Part shown: piece by piece, positions 48,901 to 63,100 of the stretch | How positions within the stretch are numbered: position 1 is the stretch's first letter | Layout: each line of letters opens with the position of its first letter | Assembly (NCBI GenBank): GCA_037013685.1 | Contig: CM072892.1 | Span: 18,667,501-18,731,500 of the forward strand | Direction: 5' to 3' | Length of the DNA stretch: 64,000 nt | Source: Acridotheres tristis | Lineage: Eukaryota; Chordata; Aves; Passeriformes; Sturnidae | The notes under the pieces: model-generated | The model's database searches: none | What the model was told of the DNA's origin: nothing | Seen by the model: only the letters and a program-made list of their open reading frames with translations | Program-made: the position numbers and the translations under genes

Positions 48901-51082
48901 ATTTTTCTGATACTTTTTCTGCTGCCTTAGGTTAAAACAACAATGCCAAGTATTTTTATTTGTGCTCAAAACATTCTTTTCTCTAAAAACCAGTTTCAAC
49001 TTTGAAAATGTTTTTATTTTCTGATGTATTTATTTAGTAAGCATTAATATTTCCCCCCCCCCGAACACAGATAAAATCTGGCATAATGTTCATTTCTTGT
49101 AAGAGTTATAAGAATTTTAATTTTTCTAACATCTTAGCAAGTTGGTAGGTTTTTTTCAAGCTCATCTGTTGATTCTTATGATTTATTTTTATGTGTGCTC
49201 ATTACAAGAGAAACTCTGGTCTGAATTAGGTGCCTATGGTACTTTACAAAGAATTTACAAATATGCAGAAAAAGGTGGAGTCTTCCCGACAGAGTGATGA
49301 AACCAACATCAAAGGCCTTCTGAAGGTTAAAGTTAACTGCTTTGTTAATTGATTTGATATAGAGGATTGATGGTTTGATTTTTCTTGATTTTCTCTCTCG
49401 TTTCTAAACAGTGGAGAGAAAAAGCTCATTTAGAAATAAAATTAGTCATTTATTATTCATAATAAGATGTGTGATTGTCCTTGTTCCAGACATCTTGATA
49501 TATTCTTGTTGATTTGATAATTTTGCATTTCACTATTGTTCTTTGTGCTAGAGTAGGATTATACACGTTTTGAATGAACCTCCTAGTTAGAAACACATAA
49601 ATTCAGATTTAGATTATAAAACTGTGTTAACCAACTATGGCCTTCTACACTGTTTTTAACATACTGATGGATACAAGAAAGATACCGACTATCTGTTCTT
49701 CTCCACAGAAAAGTTTTAGTTATTCTCTATAATAAGATTCCTGTTGAAATATTTACTACATAATGTGTTTCAGAAGCCAGAAATGATTGTGCAAATTTAT
49801 TTTATATTTATCAAATCTCTAAAACACTTTTTCCGGTTTTTTCTTTAGTTTTATATTTCTACCATGTGCAGCAGGTATGGGAATTTCTGCTAAGGTGCTT
49901 TTCATAAGTTTTAAATATTTTTCTTAGAGGAACATGACTTGTTTGATCTGTATTTAAGGAAAAAAAAAGAATTAATCAAGAAGAAGTTCGATTTCATATC
50001 ATAAAAGAGAAATAAGTTTTTTATCACTTTTTTAAATAATCATTTGGTCCAGATCAGGTAGCATAAAATAAAGAGAAAAATTGTGAAGGGTTTTTTGGTT
50101 TTATTTTGTTTGGGTTTGTTTTATTTTTACTTAATTATTAAATCTTAGAGGTGTATTCAAAAGCTAGATGCTTGTTCTCCCTATTCAACATAGTCAATAT
50201 TTAATCCCTCTAGAAATAGATAGAATCCCTCTAGAAATTATACAACCAAATCATAACCTATAGCTGGAAGAGGTCCGGCAGAATAAGAAGATATTTGTAT
50301 AGTACAATGGATATTCAGGAGGACAAAAACAATTCTCTTCTGCTTACTTGTCTGCAGAACACAGAAGAGTTTGTGGTGAGATGGAGGAAAGAGAAGATAT
50401 AGACTAGCTGGTAAGAATGAGGATTTACATGGCTAATATGTGAATTATTGCAGCATTAAACTAGCACAAAGGATATTCTAGGCCAAGAGCAAATTATTTT
50501 CTGAGCCAAGAGAAAGGAGAAAGTGGTTTTCTTTGATATTAAAAATACTGAGATGTTAATTTATATGTCATTTGCTCTTGGCAGTAATTTCTGTCAATAG
50601 TAAATTTGTGCTTTGAGTATTACTAAGACTCTGATTCAACCCTCAGAAAACAGAAGAATGTGACAAGAGGCAAGTGCTATTGTAAATTAAGTTTAAGAGG
50701 TCTTTCTGTCTTTTCTAAGTTCTTTGTTCTTTTCATGAGCTTGGGAAAGTTACAGTTTGAAAGTAAAGAAAAAATAAATCAGAACCTTCTATGACTAGAG
50801 TATCCTGCTGCAAAGAAGTGATCAGCAAATTTGTAACTTCATATTTTCTTTATTCCATGGAGATCTCTTAATTCACATGGGATTCATTCCATTAACTTGA
50901 GTTGTATAAAGGAATATGGTCTCAACTAGTCAGCTAGGCTTGCTCTCTCTAGTCAAGGAATAAACAGTATCAGAAAGTGTTTTATCTGACTGTGAACTTA
51001 CAAAAGAAAAAGGATCCCCTATTGGCAATGCCACTGACTCTGAAACGGAAGCAATTTGAAACCAGGGACCAATTTTTAATAT
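45961..51082. other. Unique A+T-rich DNA, no gene seen
   Basis: It includes a 10-base C run (49053-49062), a T/G-rich tract (50088-50130) and a 21-bp-period duplication at 50203. The 109-codon minus frame at 46587-46916 has no recognisable content. Confidence 0.65.
50203..50238 (+). repeat. Short duplication, period 21 bp
   Basis: AATCCCTCTAGAAAT occurs at 50203 and 50224, separated by ATAGAT-type sequence. Confidence 0.9.
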
Positions 51083-51109
51083 TAGTAGTAGTAGTTGTAG
51101 CAGCAGCAA
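51083..51109. repeat. (TAG)n/(CAG)n short microsatellite
   Basis: TAGTAGTAGTAG turns into TTGTAGCAGCAGCAA, a short compound trinucleotide repeat. Confidence 0.85.
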
Positions 51110-51480
51110 CAGACTTAGTACTGAAACAATCATGACAATAGTAGTCAGTAACAGAAATAAGGGGTAAAAGTGATTGCAGTACTCAGTAATAGCACTGGCA
51201 GTCAGTAATTTTGCAGCAAAAGTATCCTATAATAATAGCAGTAGTTTTGACTGTTTCATAATGTTGAATTTTCAGGGGTTTAGCATAGTTGTTAAGGGTA
51301 GACATCACCAAATCTCATTTCACAAGCAGCTATAGTAGCAGTCAAACAAAATATTAATTTCATAATCAGTACAAGGAGTTATTTTTGTTAGAGGAACAAA
51401 AAAAGTTATATGTAAGAGAAACATGGTTTGTTCCCATACTTACACATCTGCCAATCTGTTGCATGAAAGCAAAAACTCCC

Positions 51481-51531
51481 AACCCAAAACAAAACAACCA
51501 AAACTAACAAACAGACAAAACAAGAAAAAGA
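51481..51531. repeat. A/C-rich low-complexity tract
   Basis: Built of AACCC, AAAC and AACAA words. It is the complementary type to the T/G tract at 5472. Confidence 0.8.
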
Positions 51532-53080
51532 ACACTTCAAGTATCTTGCTTAGATTCAACAACTTTTTTTCCCCAATTCAAACATATTGCTAATTAAAGA
51601 TTCATTTATTGAAGCAAAACAGCTTCAAGAATGAAAATATGGGTTGCAGTGATGAAATCATAACTGGTAACAGATGTAAACTAACATGTGTTTAGCATTC
51701 TAAACAACTTTTCCTCTTTTAAACTATGCTTTCCATCTCTTCAGTAGCCCCTCCCTTTCCAGCACTGCCTGATACAGATAAAGGTTAAGCACCACAGTGA
51801 TTCTGCCCAGTGAATCACTGAAAATTCAGAGCAGAGCATTGCCATACCTGCCAGCCTCGAAGGGAAAGAGTGAGAGAGCTGGCAGTGTCTTACACATCTC
51901 AGGCTGCATGGCGAGGAATAGTTGGGCTTTGGCTGTTGTCTCAAAAATCAAAAACAAAAACTTGAAATGTAGTATAGAAATGTCAATAATGTTCCACAGT
52001 CAGGCTTAAGTTTCGCATAAACAGAAACACATACTCTTCAAGTGAGAGATTTTATTTAAGAAAAATCAAGAGATAGTTTGCTTGAGAAGATATTTAAAGA
52101 CTGAAACCTGTTTATTGAAACCTTGTCAGTTTTAAAGTTGAAAAAAACCCACAAGCACAAGATGTTGCACTGCATATATTCTCTGTTGGAAAACTTTCTG
52201 AACATAGGGTTTTTCTCATATGAAAATGATGCTTATGATCCTTATGAACCTTAGCTAAAGTTCAAGCAATAGGAAAATACATGAATCTGGGTACTAATGT
52301 GCATTCTAATGGGGATACGGATGTGCCCCTCTTAGCAAGTATTTTCCTATTGTTTTCCTTCAGCCATTATAGCCCTGTAATAGTCAAGAGCCCTAAAGTT
52401 GAAGCTAATTTTAAACAGAATTATTAACATAAGTCCATTTAAAAAATGCTGTCTTCTTTGAGTCTGGAGGAAAAATAATAAAAAATCTGATTATATTATT
52501 TTTAAAATATAACATTAAACATATTTTGCCTTTTAAGGCATGCCGTAATTTTAGCAGTAAACATTTTAAAATTAGTTTTTACCTACTATTTAAATCCTAT
52601 GGTTTGAGAAAAAGAAGAGAAAGCAAAGATGGTTGTAAGTTTTGAGATAGACATATCTGGAAGCTGTGTAGTTTTATCCAAATAACTATCAAAAACTAAG
52701 AAACGTTAGATTTTTATCTTGATGAATGCTTCGTAGATAAAACCCAGCATTTTGCAGAAAGTAGAAATAATATATTAGAAGGGGTTAGTAGAACTTGCAA
52801 AGATTTCTCAGCATCAGGAAATCAATATTCTTCAGGGACAGATGTACTGTAAGTCTATCTCATTAACACTCACATCTACAATGTGTTTGCAAAAAATTGT
52901 GTATTTCAACATACCTTGAATGTTATCTGAAGCTGTCACATACAGATGAATAGTTCTCTTCATGAAGAGCTGATACCACTTTGGGCATATGGCATTTTGT
53001 TATCTAACACATGGTATATCAAACATGACTTACTACTGAGTCCATACTCAAGCTTCCCTAACAGTATACAGAACTAAGTT

Positions 53081-53096
53081 AAAAAAAAAAAAAAAA
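53081..53096. repeat. Poly(A) run, 16 bases
   Basis: Sixteen consecutive As with no retrocopy structure visible upstream. Confidence 0.85.
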
Positions 53097-54926
53097 GAAC
53101 TTACAAAATATATTTCTTTGTGAGATTTTGGAATGAGCTTTCAATCAGAAGAGTGTTTAAAATAAAAGTTGTATTTGAGATGTAGCTTATTTAAATTGGA
53201 TTCATGGCATGATGACCTTTAACAGATACTTGGGTTCCACATTAAAAATTATGGTTTTTTTTTTATTTCTGTGTTCCTTAAATATCCTTTTTTAGCTACA
53301 AAGCATTGTATCACACCTAGGCATATATATTAAAAAGAGTGACCTGGCTAGATTTGATAATTTATGTTTTGTCTTACTAATGTTCTTGTATCCATCAGAA
53401 AATATAAAATTATCTTTCCTGTTTTGTTTCCATGAAATTTTGTTTAATACATCAAATATTTAAAGTATTGTATTTCATATGTAGATGTTTGGGATGACAA
53501 ATAAAACAAAACTGAAAACTGGTTTAATGCTAAAAAAAACCAAAACAGCACATATATTGCATGACAGAGCTGAAAATGTAAGAGGTTAACCTTTGAATAT
53601 AATTCCACACACACTCACATATACATTCCCACACAATCACAGACAAGCCATAAATAAAAACGTCTCAAATTACCTAGAAATAAAAGAGCCTTTCACGGAT
53701 CACTTGATTGTCCCACACTGTGTTACATAGTTTGGAGTAATAGTTGTTTCACATCACAAAGCCATCAGGTGTTTCAAGACAAACGAAATATAAAAGCCAT
53801 GATGGGAGGAGGAGGAAGGTTGTCAAAGTCTGAATGTACCTATTGAATCTCAGTAATTGCCACTTAGTGTTTGATTTAATGAAAGCCACTGAATAAAGGG
53901 AACTATTTTCTTTGTCATGGCTTGTGTTCCCTTTTGTATATACCCTTCTCTGTCTTCCAAAGTCAAAGCCACAGTCCTCCACTTCCTTCGAAGCACCACT
54001 TCCCTCCCTTCTCCATTCATCCTCATCTACATGTCTTTCCCACACACTAAATGGCTGTGTTAAAAATTAGTTTTTCAATTATTTTCTCTGAAGCTAACAA
54101 GCTTGCTTTGACTGAGCCCTCAGACACTGAAAAGACACAACCACAAATGCACTCAAATCTGCATTCCTGCCTGTGTGTTCTAGCAGAAATATTTGGCCTT
54201 CATTATAGAGGTTTTTGTCATCCAAGTTCCTTGCAGACAGGCCATTTGGTTATCACAGAAGGAATTGTTTGCAAATTGTATTTTTCTTTTTTCCCTCTAG
54301 CTAAAATAAATTCTGACAGATCTACCAAACTGTTAGTCAAGGGATGGGAAGGTATTGTTTCTATCAGAGTCAACTGTTCATATTGCTTAAATCCTGCTCT
54401 GATGATGGCATTGGTAAAATCAAAAGCAGAAAATTGTAAGAAAACTCTTCAGATTATATTTTACTGTTAACTGCTACCAAGTCTGTATGGTTAAGGTTTA
54501 TTTAGAGACCAAGGGCTCTCCTATTGCCTCTAGGGATATATTTTTTTTAGAATTTGGAATCTTTAAAACTCAGTTAATTTCTATCCTGATCATTATATTA
54601 AATTTAAATGAAAAGATTCCTCAAAAAATTAGATTTTGAAATTAGATATGAAACAAGTTTGATGTAACATCATGAGAATCACCTTTTAGTCTGTTTCTTA
54701 AGTGGAATTCCTGTACTGTTGAAAATTCTTGACCTGAATTTAGGATTTAATTAGGGTTTATTACAAAAACCTTTGGGATCTGCACCCCAAAGATGAGGTA
54801 CAAATTACAACATATAAAGGACCCAAATTTCCTCATTATTTTTATTCTCATTGCTAAATAAAAGAAAAATAAGCAATGAGTTTTGGGAAAGGCATAATGG
54901 TCAAGGCAGCAGTATTTATTAAATGG

Positions 54927-54988
54927 TATTATATGTGTATATATAATAAAAATTATATATATATCTATAAATATACATATAAAATTAT
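54927..54988. repeat. TATA-rich low-complexity tract
   Basis: Alternating TA words with AAAATT interruptions; likely polymorphic. Confidence 0.8.
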
Positions 54989-56744
54989 GTATTTAGAATG
55001 ATGCGAACATGGCAATATTCTTACTTCACCAGTGCATTGGTAACTGTGGATATGACACTCAGAGTACTTAAATTCTATTAAATTAAATTAAATGTTTTCT
55101 CTCAGGTTCCAGAATGCAATTTATTACTTTCCTTAGAAACAAAGCATTAGGCTTGCCATGATACCTATACCTTGTCTGTAGAAGAAAAGTTTCCTGGCAT
55201 CACAATTTCAGTATAAAGGCCTTGTCATGATCAGAACAATTATTCTGAAAAAATATATTTGTCTTTGCAAATAAAGCGTCCACAGAAGAGCTGTTCTAAC
55301 CACTTTACACAAGGAGAAAAGTCTCTGGACTCCGAAAAGAATACTTACATCTAAAAATACAGTAATACTCCAAAGTCAATGGGTGCTTTTGTGAGTGCAA
55401 AGCCCAATGCAACTCAAACCAAAACACCCAATAAGCTTATTGTGAATAAATAGAAATACCACACAGTGAAAATTGCATCACCTTTTAAATGCTTATGTAC
55501 ATTTTTACTGTATAGGCATAATAAAACTTATCCTTCTATCTTAATTTTTTAAATTCAATTCTGAAAAATAATGAAAAATATTTTTAGTGAAATTGGAATG
55601 GTTTTTATAATTGTTTCTGAGAGCTGTTGAATCTTTTCAGTCAGCTTCTTCTTCCTTTGTCCAGGTTCCATTTGTTTGAAAACCAGTGTTTGGTCTGGCC
55701 TTGTCCTTCTAGTCTGTTTATTTAAAGTTAGAAGAACGAGCTATAAGCTTGGAAGAAACTCGACAGAAGAGATTGGTATTTCTAAGCTCATTTTAACCAC
55801 TTGGTTGCTTCTAAACCCTCCATGTAGATCCGGGCAGAGTGGTGATCCAGATCCAGAGCCAGTGCTCTGGCTGTGCTGCTGAGCTAACGCCATCTGTGTC
55901 AGAGCGTGTGCCAGCAGCATCCGTGTGGAATGTGTCTGCTGGCAAGGATATCCAGTGCTGCCTATCCTGGTAAACTACAGCTGCTGCAAAGCTGCTTTCT
56001 TTTTTTTTCCCCCAGGAAAAGTGGGGAATGTCCAAGCGAAATGAGATTGCTTTGCTGAAAAAAATCATGTGTTCAAAAGCAAGAAATTCTAACTGCTCCT
56101 CCCAATTAATTATCTGGACATTTCAAAGCAATAGTGTCTTACCGATGTTTCAGGACATCCAGCAGCAAGAAAGTGGCATGTACAACTCAGTAATTTATAT
56201 CCACGTTTAATAAAACAGTCATGAAATGCTGGTCCCAGTGCACCTTTCAGATACAAACATCTCTACTCAAATGGCTAAATGTTACTTACCAAAATGACCT
56301 CAGTAATATTTTGAAGCTCATATAAAACACAATAAAATAGGAAGCAAAAATGTGAGTTTCACAGTAGTATGCAGTTTATACTGAGATCCTCATTTACATG
56401 TGTGCAATTATGCTTTTGTTCATACAGTTAAATAAGTGCACTAAAACCCATCATTTTTCTTTACATAGCCATTCATCCTCGTTGCTTTCTGTTTGTAATT
56501 AAACTGGAAGCCAGGTCAGGATCTTATTTTAACATATGTAAAATAAATACTGTTAGAATTTCTTTGTCATATTAGAGTACATTTTGGCAATGCCTGTTTA
56601 GGGGGGATGATACCCACATATGATGTGGAAGGATATGAAGTATGGCACAATCATGCAAATGAAGATATCAGCTTGAAGAATCACAACTTCTGGGACAGCA
56701 AACCTGAATTATATATGCATTTCAGTGTTTTCCCTTTTTTATCT

Positions 56745-56765
56745 CCCCTATCCCCCCCCCCGCCC
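56745..56765 (-). other. C10 run and minus-strand G-quadruplex motif
   Basis: The plus strand reads C4 TAT C10 G C3. On the minus strand this gives at least four G runs with short loops. Confidence 0.7.
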
Positions 56766-57058
56766 TTTTTTTCTGCCTGTGTTGTGTGTATTGTATCTCT
56801 GACCTTCTAGGAAACTTATTTATTTCTAATACAGCAGATAATGTAGTAAACTTCATATGCTTGGAGAAAAAAAATAAATGGCTTCTATACTTACTCAAAA
56901 TTTATATTCTTGCTCATTTTTTCCTCTCCATAATCTAAAAATCTAAACCCTGCATATTTTTTAAATTGAAAGTCAGTGTTAACTATTTGTATGAAGAAAA
57001 CTAGACAACTTCACAGATTTATATTTTTAAAAGCAAGAAAACTATTTAGTGTCTTGGT

Positions 57059-57089
57059 GGGGGGGTGGTGGGTTGGGAAGGTGGAGGGG
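57059..57089 (+). other. G-quadruplex motif
   Basis: G7 TGGT G3 TT G3 followed by AAGGTGGA G4. The first G7 can supply two runs, giving loops of 1, 4 and 2 bases. This is the most G-rich point in the last 20 kb. Confidence 0.75.
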
Positions 57090-58233
57090 TATTTGCTTTA
57101 ATTTTATTTAGGTTTGTTTTTTTTCTTTTAAAAGAAGTAATTGCGAAACATATGCTATCTATGTGCCTACGTGGTTTGACAACCTAATTGAGTGGTTGGA
57201 AGGCTAAGGAAAGCAGGGTGGGAGGTAAATCCAGGTGAGCAATTCAGAAGAGCTCATTTCACTAGTGGGCTGCTAGAAACCAAAGCAAATACACATGGGG
57301 AAAAGTAAGTGTATAAAGAAAGCTTAAAAAAACTTAGAATAGAATAACAGGAGATAAATGCTTGGTTTTAATAGAGATTATAGGTTTAGCATTGAGCTTT
57401 TTATATGTTAATGTTCATTAGCATCTGAAAGGGACTACCAGAAGAAGAAGAGAGTAGAATAGATAAAGATTCTTATTTAGGTAGTTGGAATGGGAAAATA
57501 CCTATTTTTTACATGTGAAATCTAAGTTTCCTAGGGTAAGGAAGTAAGAAAAACTCTTAAAGACTGAGCAGAATCCTTGATTTGAAGATCACAGCTGCAA
57601 TAACTGAAAGATTCTGCAAGCATCTCCTTTTTTCCTCCCAGTAAGAGATATTGGAACATTATATTGGTAAAAGAGATATTCTATTAAATTAATGAAAGAA
57701 ATTACAGAAGTATGTGTGTGTTACAAGAATAAAACGTATCATAAAATATTTTTTTTATTTATAACCTATCCGGCATTAGTAGTTTTTTATATACTTTGTG
57801 AAAAGTGCCATCCAAACCTAAATCTTTCACTTTTATAATAGTATGCTGACAGAACTTACAGTGCTCCATAGCATTATCATGTCTATTTCTGTAGCAATGA
57901 TATGGAAGATTGTAGAAACTTCCTATAAACTAAGCTGTTTAAAACTTTATCCTTTGTATAACACTCAACACCGTGCAACAGGTAAAATATAGTTGCTCAC
58001 AAACACTTAATGCTGAAAAAAGAAAGCAAATAAAGATAAAAAAGGAAGTTATTTCTGGATGTTGCATTTCCTTACAAATCCTAAACCTCTTTTTTCTCAT
58101 TATAAGAAGTACTATGAAAGTTAAGAAAATGGTTTTATTTTTGCCTATTTATTTATTTATATTTTAGTTCTGAAAATTTCCTTACAATTTAACATTCTCA
58201 AAAGTAGAATTCTCATATATCAATTAAAAAATA

Positions 58234-58328
58234 TTCATATATATACGGGTATATAAATTATATATATATATAAAAATATAATATTATAAATTATATGTAT
58301 CTATATAAATATATATAGATATATGTAG
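58234..58328. repeat. TATA-rich low-complexity tract
   Basis: About 95 bases, almost only A and T, with repeated ATATAT and ATATAGATAT words. It is similar in kind to 9508-9580. Confidence 0.85.
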
Positions 58329-59337
58329 ACTCTTTCCATTCATCTCTTACTGTGCAATTTGGATTAAATTCAAGAGAATGAATGAGACAAAACATATTAC
58401 TTTTCTAGGAAAATGAACATTGTTTTTTTCATGCACAAAATGCTTCTGAAGGCAACATTTTATCCTGATTGTATTAAAGAAAGAAGAATATTATCTGATT
58501 TCATCAGAATTTATCTGAAAAGTGTTTTTTGGTGTAGGGGATTGTAGCACACAAGAAATATCAAAGTAGATATAGCTAATGTTTTCCATATATTTAGATG
58601 GATCTCGTTTTTTATTATAATTTCTGTCACTTTTTGTTTTATCATTAACTACTGATATTTCATAACTTGTTACATTATCTCAACATTAATTATTAACAGT
58701 GCTTGTTTTAAAGTTAAGCAAATCAAAGCCAAGACAAGTTTACCTCTAAACTGCAAGTGATAGCCCTTATGGAAAGTGAAAATAAAATACAGCCATGCTC
58801 TGTGGCTGCACCAGGTATAAATATTATTTATAGGTACTCTGGGACCAAAGAAGTACAAATGCAAAGGGAGGCACTGAAGCCGGAGCGGGAGGGGAAATGG
58901 AACTTGTTGTGACAAAGCAGTTGTCTGGAGCAGGCAGCGCTTGAAATATTAATCTGAAAATATGGATAATCCAGCTTCTTCTTTAATGTGTACATTCAGC
59001 TGGGAATTTTTGCAAAATATTTTTTAAGCAAAAAATTTTGTACATGGAAACAAAAGAAAATCTCTTGGATCTGAACATCTAAATCCATAAAACACAACCT
59101 GCACTTCTCCATGCCTGCTCTAAACCAGAGTAGGAACTGGAACCAAAGAAATTTTTATGCTAAATGTTTTGGTTTTTTTTAATGGTCACACATGCATTTT
59201 TACTCTGGGCATCCAGAGTAAAAGTGAAAGCCAACATAGATTAATAAATATTTATATTTTGAAAGTGTTTTCTCTAAACGGAACAATTTTCCTTCTTCCT
59301 CCAACTACACATTTTATCTCATTGTTGGACAAATATC

Positions 59338-59405
59338 TCCAGGTTATAAGGTTTATTTTACATTATTCAGATCCAGGTTATAAGGTTTATTTTAAATTAT
59401 TCTAC
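59338..59405 (+). repeat. 34-bp tandem duplication, two copies
   Basis: Two adjacent 34-base units both begin TCCAGGTTATAAGGTTTATT. They differ at only a few bases near the end. Confidence 0.95.
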
Positions 59406-60080
59406 TTTCATTGTGAGTTATGTCATGGTTCCTTTTCTTCTGACAACTTATTCTATATTTCCAGGAAAACTTGGACTGCCTAAAACACAGCTGCCAATAA
59501 TAATGTTCTAGCAGTGCACCCCTTACTTGCTGTTGTTCTGTTTTCTTTTTGAGCCAAAGATCTAACAAGTCTTAGGATACAATCTGAGCCCTGACAGTGT
59601 CATTAGTCCAGGCACGAAATTTAATGCCCTTTGAGATGAAATTCCTTCTACACACCAGGTACCTCACTAATAAGGATACTGTCCTCTTAAAAAAAACATC
59701 TCTGTGTGATTTCAAGTTGCTTTATAGAACATTTTTCCATTTAACCCAGGAAAGCTGACACATGCTCAAATGCTGTGGCTTCTATGCCTCAATGTCTTAT
59801 GACACATGAAAATAATGACCAAACAGGAAAATTGTACGACTGGCTTCCTAGCACTGTTTTGTTTTCAGGAAAAGCCTTGGAACATGGAAACTTGTTTGTC
59901 CTTTCCTCATGCAAACCAAAGGCTTGGGAGCATCAGGCAATGTTAACTTTAATGTTCTCTTTGAATATATTATTTTCTGACAAATCAAAATGTGCGATAC
60001 TGGCCCACACCAGTAGCTATTTCACTCTTCTGCTTTTTCCCAGCTTTGGAATGTACTCTTTGACTCTCTGGTGCAGAAAT

Positions 60081-60125
60081 AATCATAGAATAGCTTGGGT
60101 TGGGAGGTTCCAGCACCATACACTA
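60081..60125 (-). mobile_element. CR1 3'-terminal scrap
   Basis: AATCATAGAATAGCTTGGGT followed by TGGGAGGTTCCAG is the reverse complement of the last bases of a CR1 element. Only about 35-45 bases are kept, a very short 5'-truncated insertion. The overlapping open frame at 59775-60152 runs through it, which argues against that frame being a gene. Confidence 0.75.
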
Positions 60126-63100
60126 GAAAATTATTGTAAAAAAATTTGGTGAAGTGTTAATTGTTTAGCACAAGAATAGGATTTCCTATCACATCTCTTT
60201 TTGCTGAGCACTTTACCAATCTAAATTACCTGTAGTAGTAAAAAACATAAGTTTTATGAAGATCAGGTCTTGAATATAGCTGTAAAGTACAGAGTGCCTA
60301 TAATAGCTTGGTAATTATTCCCTGTACATGGCACAGAAAGAGGTGACAGTAAACATCTATGAAAATTCCTCATACAACATAAACACAATTTCTTCCCAGT
60401 CATAATAATAAAGCCTGCCACAATGAATGTTGTTTCAGTGTATCTTTTAAGTCTCTATTCAACATTTACACTGCATTTAAACCTATTTTTTAATGTTAAC
60501 AATAATTTTAAAAACTTGAGAGTCTCAGTTTCATTAGACAGTATTTAAAAACTCATTTTTCTGACTATTGGTTCTTTCTGAATATGTCTATCCTCATTAC
60601 TGTTATGATATTTCAGTGTGTTTCCTTACAAGTGATACAATCTGCTCAGCCTAGGAACATGATCAAGGAGTGAAATAAAGCTTTACCCTTTAGCTGACTG
60701 TATGAATATATTCATGCTTGTACTGTGATGCAATTTGCAGTTGTCTACGTCATCAGTAACTTTTTCTATTATATAAACAAAGAATAGGAAAGACATTGTG
60801 CTGTAACAAGAACCAAGTATGAATTTGAGATCACTGCACTCATAAATGGCAAAACCTTGAAAGAATTATGGAGGCTGTCCTGGTAGAGCATTAACACACT
60901 TATAATACAATCCCACACTACAAGTGCCTGAATGTGCCGCATATATTACAGGAAAGAAAAGTGAACTATTTTATAAATGTGCTTTAAAGAAGTTTAAAAA
61001 AAATAATTATAAAAACCATGTCCTTATCCTCCACCTGTGAAACCAGGTGCTTTATTTATTGCAAGAAACTGAAAGAGGTATATATTATACTAATAACACT
61101 TTAAAATGCCTGAAGTGTCTTAAAAAGACCTTTCTGTGTATTTGGAGCCCAAACTTGTGAAATACCAGAATTTTATGCAGGCACAATGTCCCCATCAGGA
61201 ATAAGTATTACAACTTTCTACAGAATAAAGAAATTGTTCTCAAGCTTGTTGATTTATAACAGGCTGAGCAATAAAATCGAAAAGTGATTCATGATTGTGC
61301 TGACTTGTCTGTCTTTTTAGAGACATGTTAGCATGCCACTCTTTTTAAATAAAGTGTGAATCATTTCTGGAGCAGAGGTATTGAGTACAGACTGTAATGT
61401 GTGCCAATGGAGATGAAGTTTTTGTGGATTTTGTATGTGATAATTTAGCATAGATGTATTTTAGCGTAGATAAACTGCCCATATTTTGCTGCACACTTGT
61501 AGTAATTTCCTGTCATCTTTGTACTCATATCTGCTTCTGTCATGTCTTTGTGATACATACCATTATTCTGACGTTTTCCCTCATTAATTTAGACACAAAA
61601 ATTATATAATTTGCAATGCAAATGATGATCTCTATTTATGGCCTCCATCTCTGTGATAATGATGTTGCTGCCTGAATAAAAAGCAACCCAAAAACCCAAA
61701 CCAAAACAACATAACAACAACAAACAAACAAAAACACTTGCAACAGTGTTAAAATAGTAAGATAAAAATCATCTCTAATGATTCCAGGTGCTCCCATGGT
61801 TATGGGCACACCTGGCATATGATTTCTAAAATTCTTATAAGTTTTAAAAATTAGCATATCTAAAAAATACTGTCCAATTAGAAGAGCAGTTGGTTAGGTA
61901 ATTTCCCCCTAGGTTCAGCCCTACAGGAATGTCTCTCTCAATCTTTTAGCCCTATGTTTTATTACGTCTACAATCTATGATGCAAAACAGTGTCCTTGCT
62001 AGATTAAAAGCAAGACTAAATGGGATAAAGAAAGTAGCATAATATGTAAGAAAATTACGTAACAAAGTGCGACTACTATGCTAAAGTGACAAAATGTTAG
62101 AAACTATACAGCTCTATATTAAAATCTATTTTTAGATTTTCACACTCATTAGCTGTGTTAACTGCTATGGTTCCATAGAAAAATACAATGGAGATCCACC
62201 AGAATGTGTCTGATAACTACAGTATACAGGACTAATAGCAGCACTGCCTTTACTCCATTCCTCTCCAGCTACATATATTTGGGGGGGGAAGGAAGGGTAG
62301 TTTTATTTTTTCTTTTCAGAGAAAGTCATATGAAAACATGAAATAAAATAAAACACAATAAACTTTAGTGCTCTACTCTTTATGCATCTTGCCTTTAGCT
62401 TCATTGTCTTGTGTGAAGCTGTGGTTAGTTTCATAACTTTCTGTGCTTCACACCAGGTCCAGCCATACTGCAATATTGTGAAATACACAATGCATTGTCT
62501 AAAACTTCTACTTGTGACTGTATGTCTTGAATGACCAATGTTGAATATGTTGGACACATTGGGAACCTTTTCTTTAAGATGGTCTAGAGAAAAGTCATTG
62601 CATTTTCTCCATCAAAGACTGCTTCTACCAACGGAAAGAACTGCCTCCAAAAGTGGTTTCCTGTGAGCCTGGAGGTTAATTATGGAGCAGGAAAAAATCC
62701 TGGGCATGTGCTTGACTGTTAAATAAATACAATAAACATTTGTTATCCATACAACATCTTGACTGTAGAGATTATGCAAATAGATTATATAAGCAACTAG
62801 GTCAATGAGGCAAGAGCTCTGTGGAGAACGTAGACAAAAGGTAGATTGGGTGCCCTACATGTTCTTCCTTTATAATAATGCAAATGCTATCCTTGGATTG
62901 CAGGTATAAAGGCTACCAGGCAACACGACCAATGTGGAACGTCTATAACTCAGAATAAATACAATGCACAAAACCTGGGCTTCATGTGAACCTTGAAAAC
63001 TGAGTGTGGGAACATCAGAGAGAGGCAAGAGGAGGTGCTGGAGAAATCATATTAAGGAGCAGGATTTGATTTATACATATTCTTATATCTTCTTATCAAG

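Larger units (their letters stand above)
51110..57058. other. Unique A+T-rich DNA, no gene seen
   Basis: It contains an A/C-rich tract (51481-51531), a 16-A run (53081-53096), an A+T tract (54927-54988) and a G+C-richer patch (55800-55985). The 139-codon open frame at 54051-54470 is the longest outside the LTRs. It has no signal peptide, domain or homologue that I recognise, and one frame of that length is expected by chance. Confidence 0.6.
57090..60080. other. Unique A+T-rich DNA, no gene seen
   Basis: Apart from the A+T tract and tandem duplication listed separately, nothing is recognised. Open frames at 59157-59483 and 59775-60152 (108 and 125 codons) have no recognisable domain. Confidence 0.65.

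Noticed and set aside
54051..54470. 139-codon plus-strand open frame outside any repeat
   Set aside because: I found no recognisable domain, signal or splice context, and about one frame of this length is expected by chance in 64 kb of this composition.
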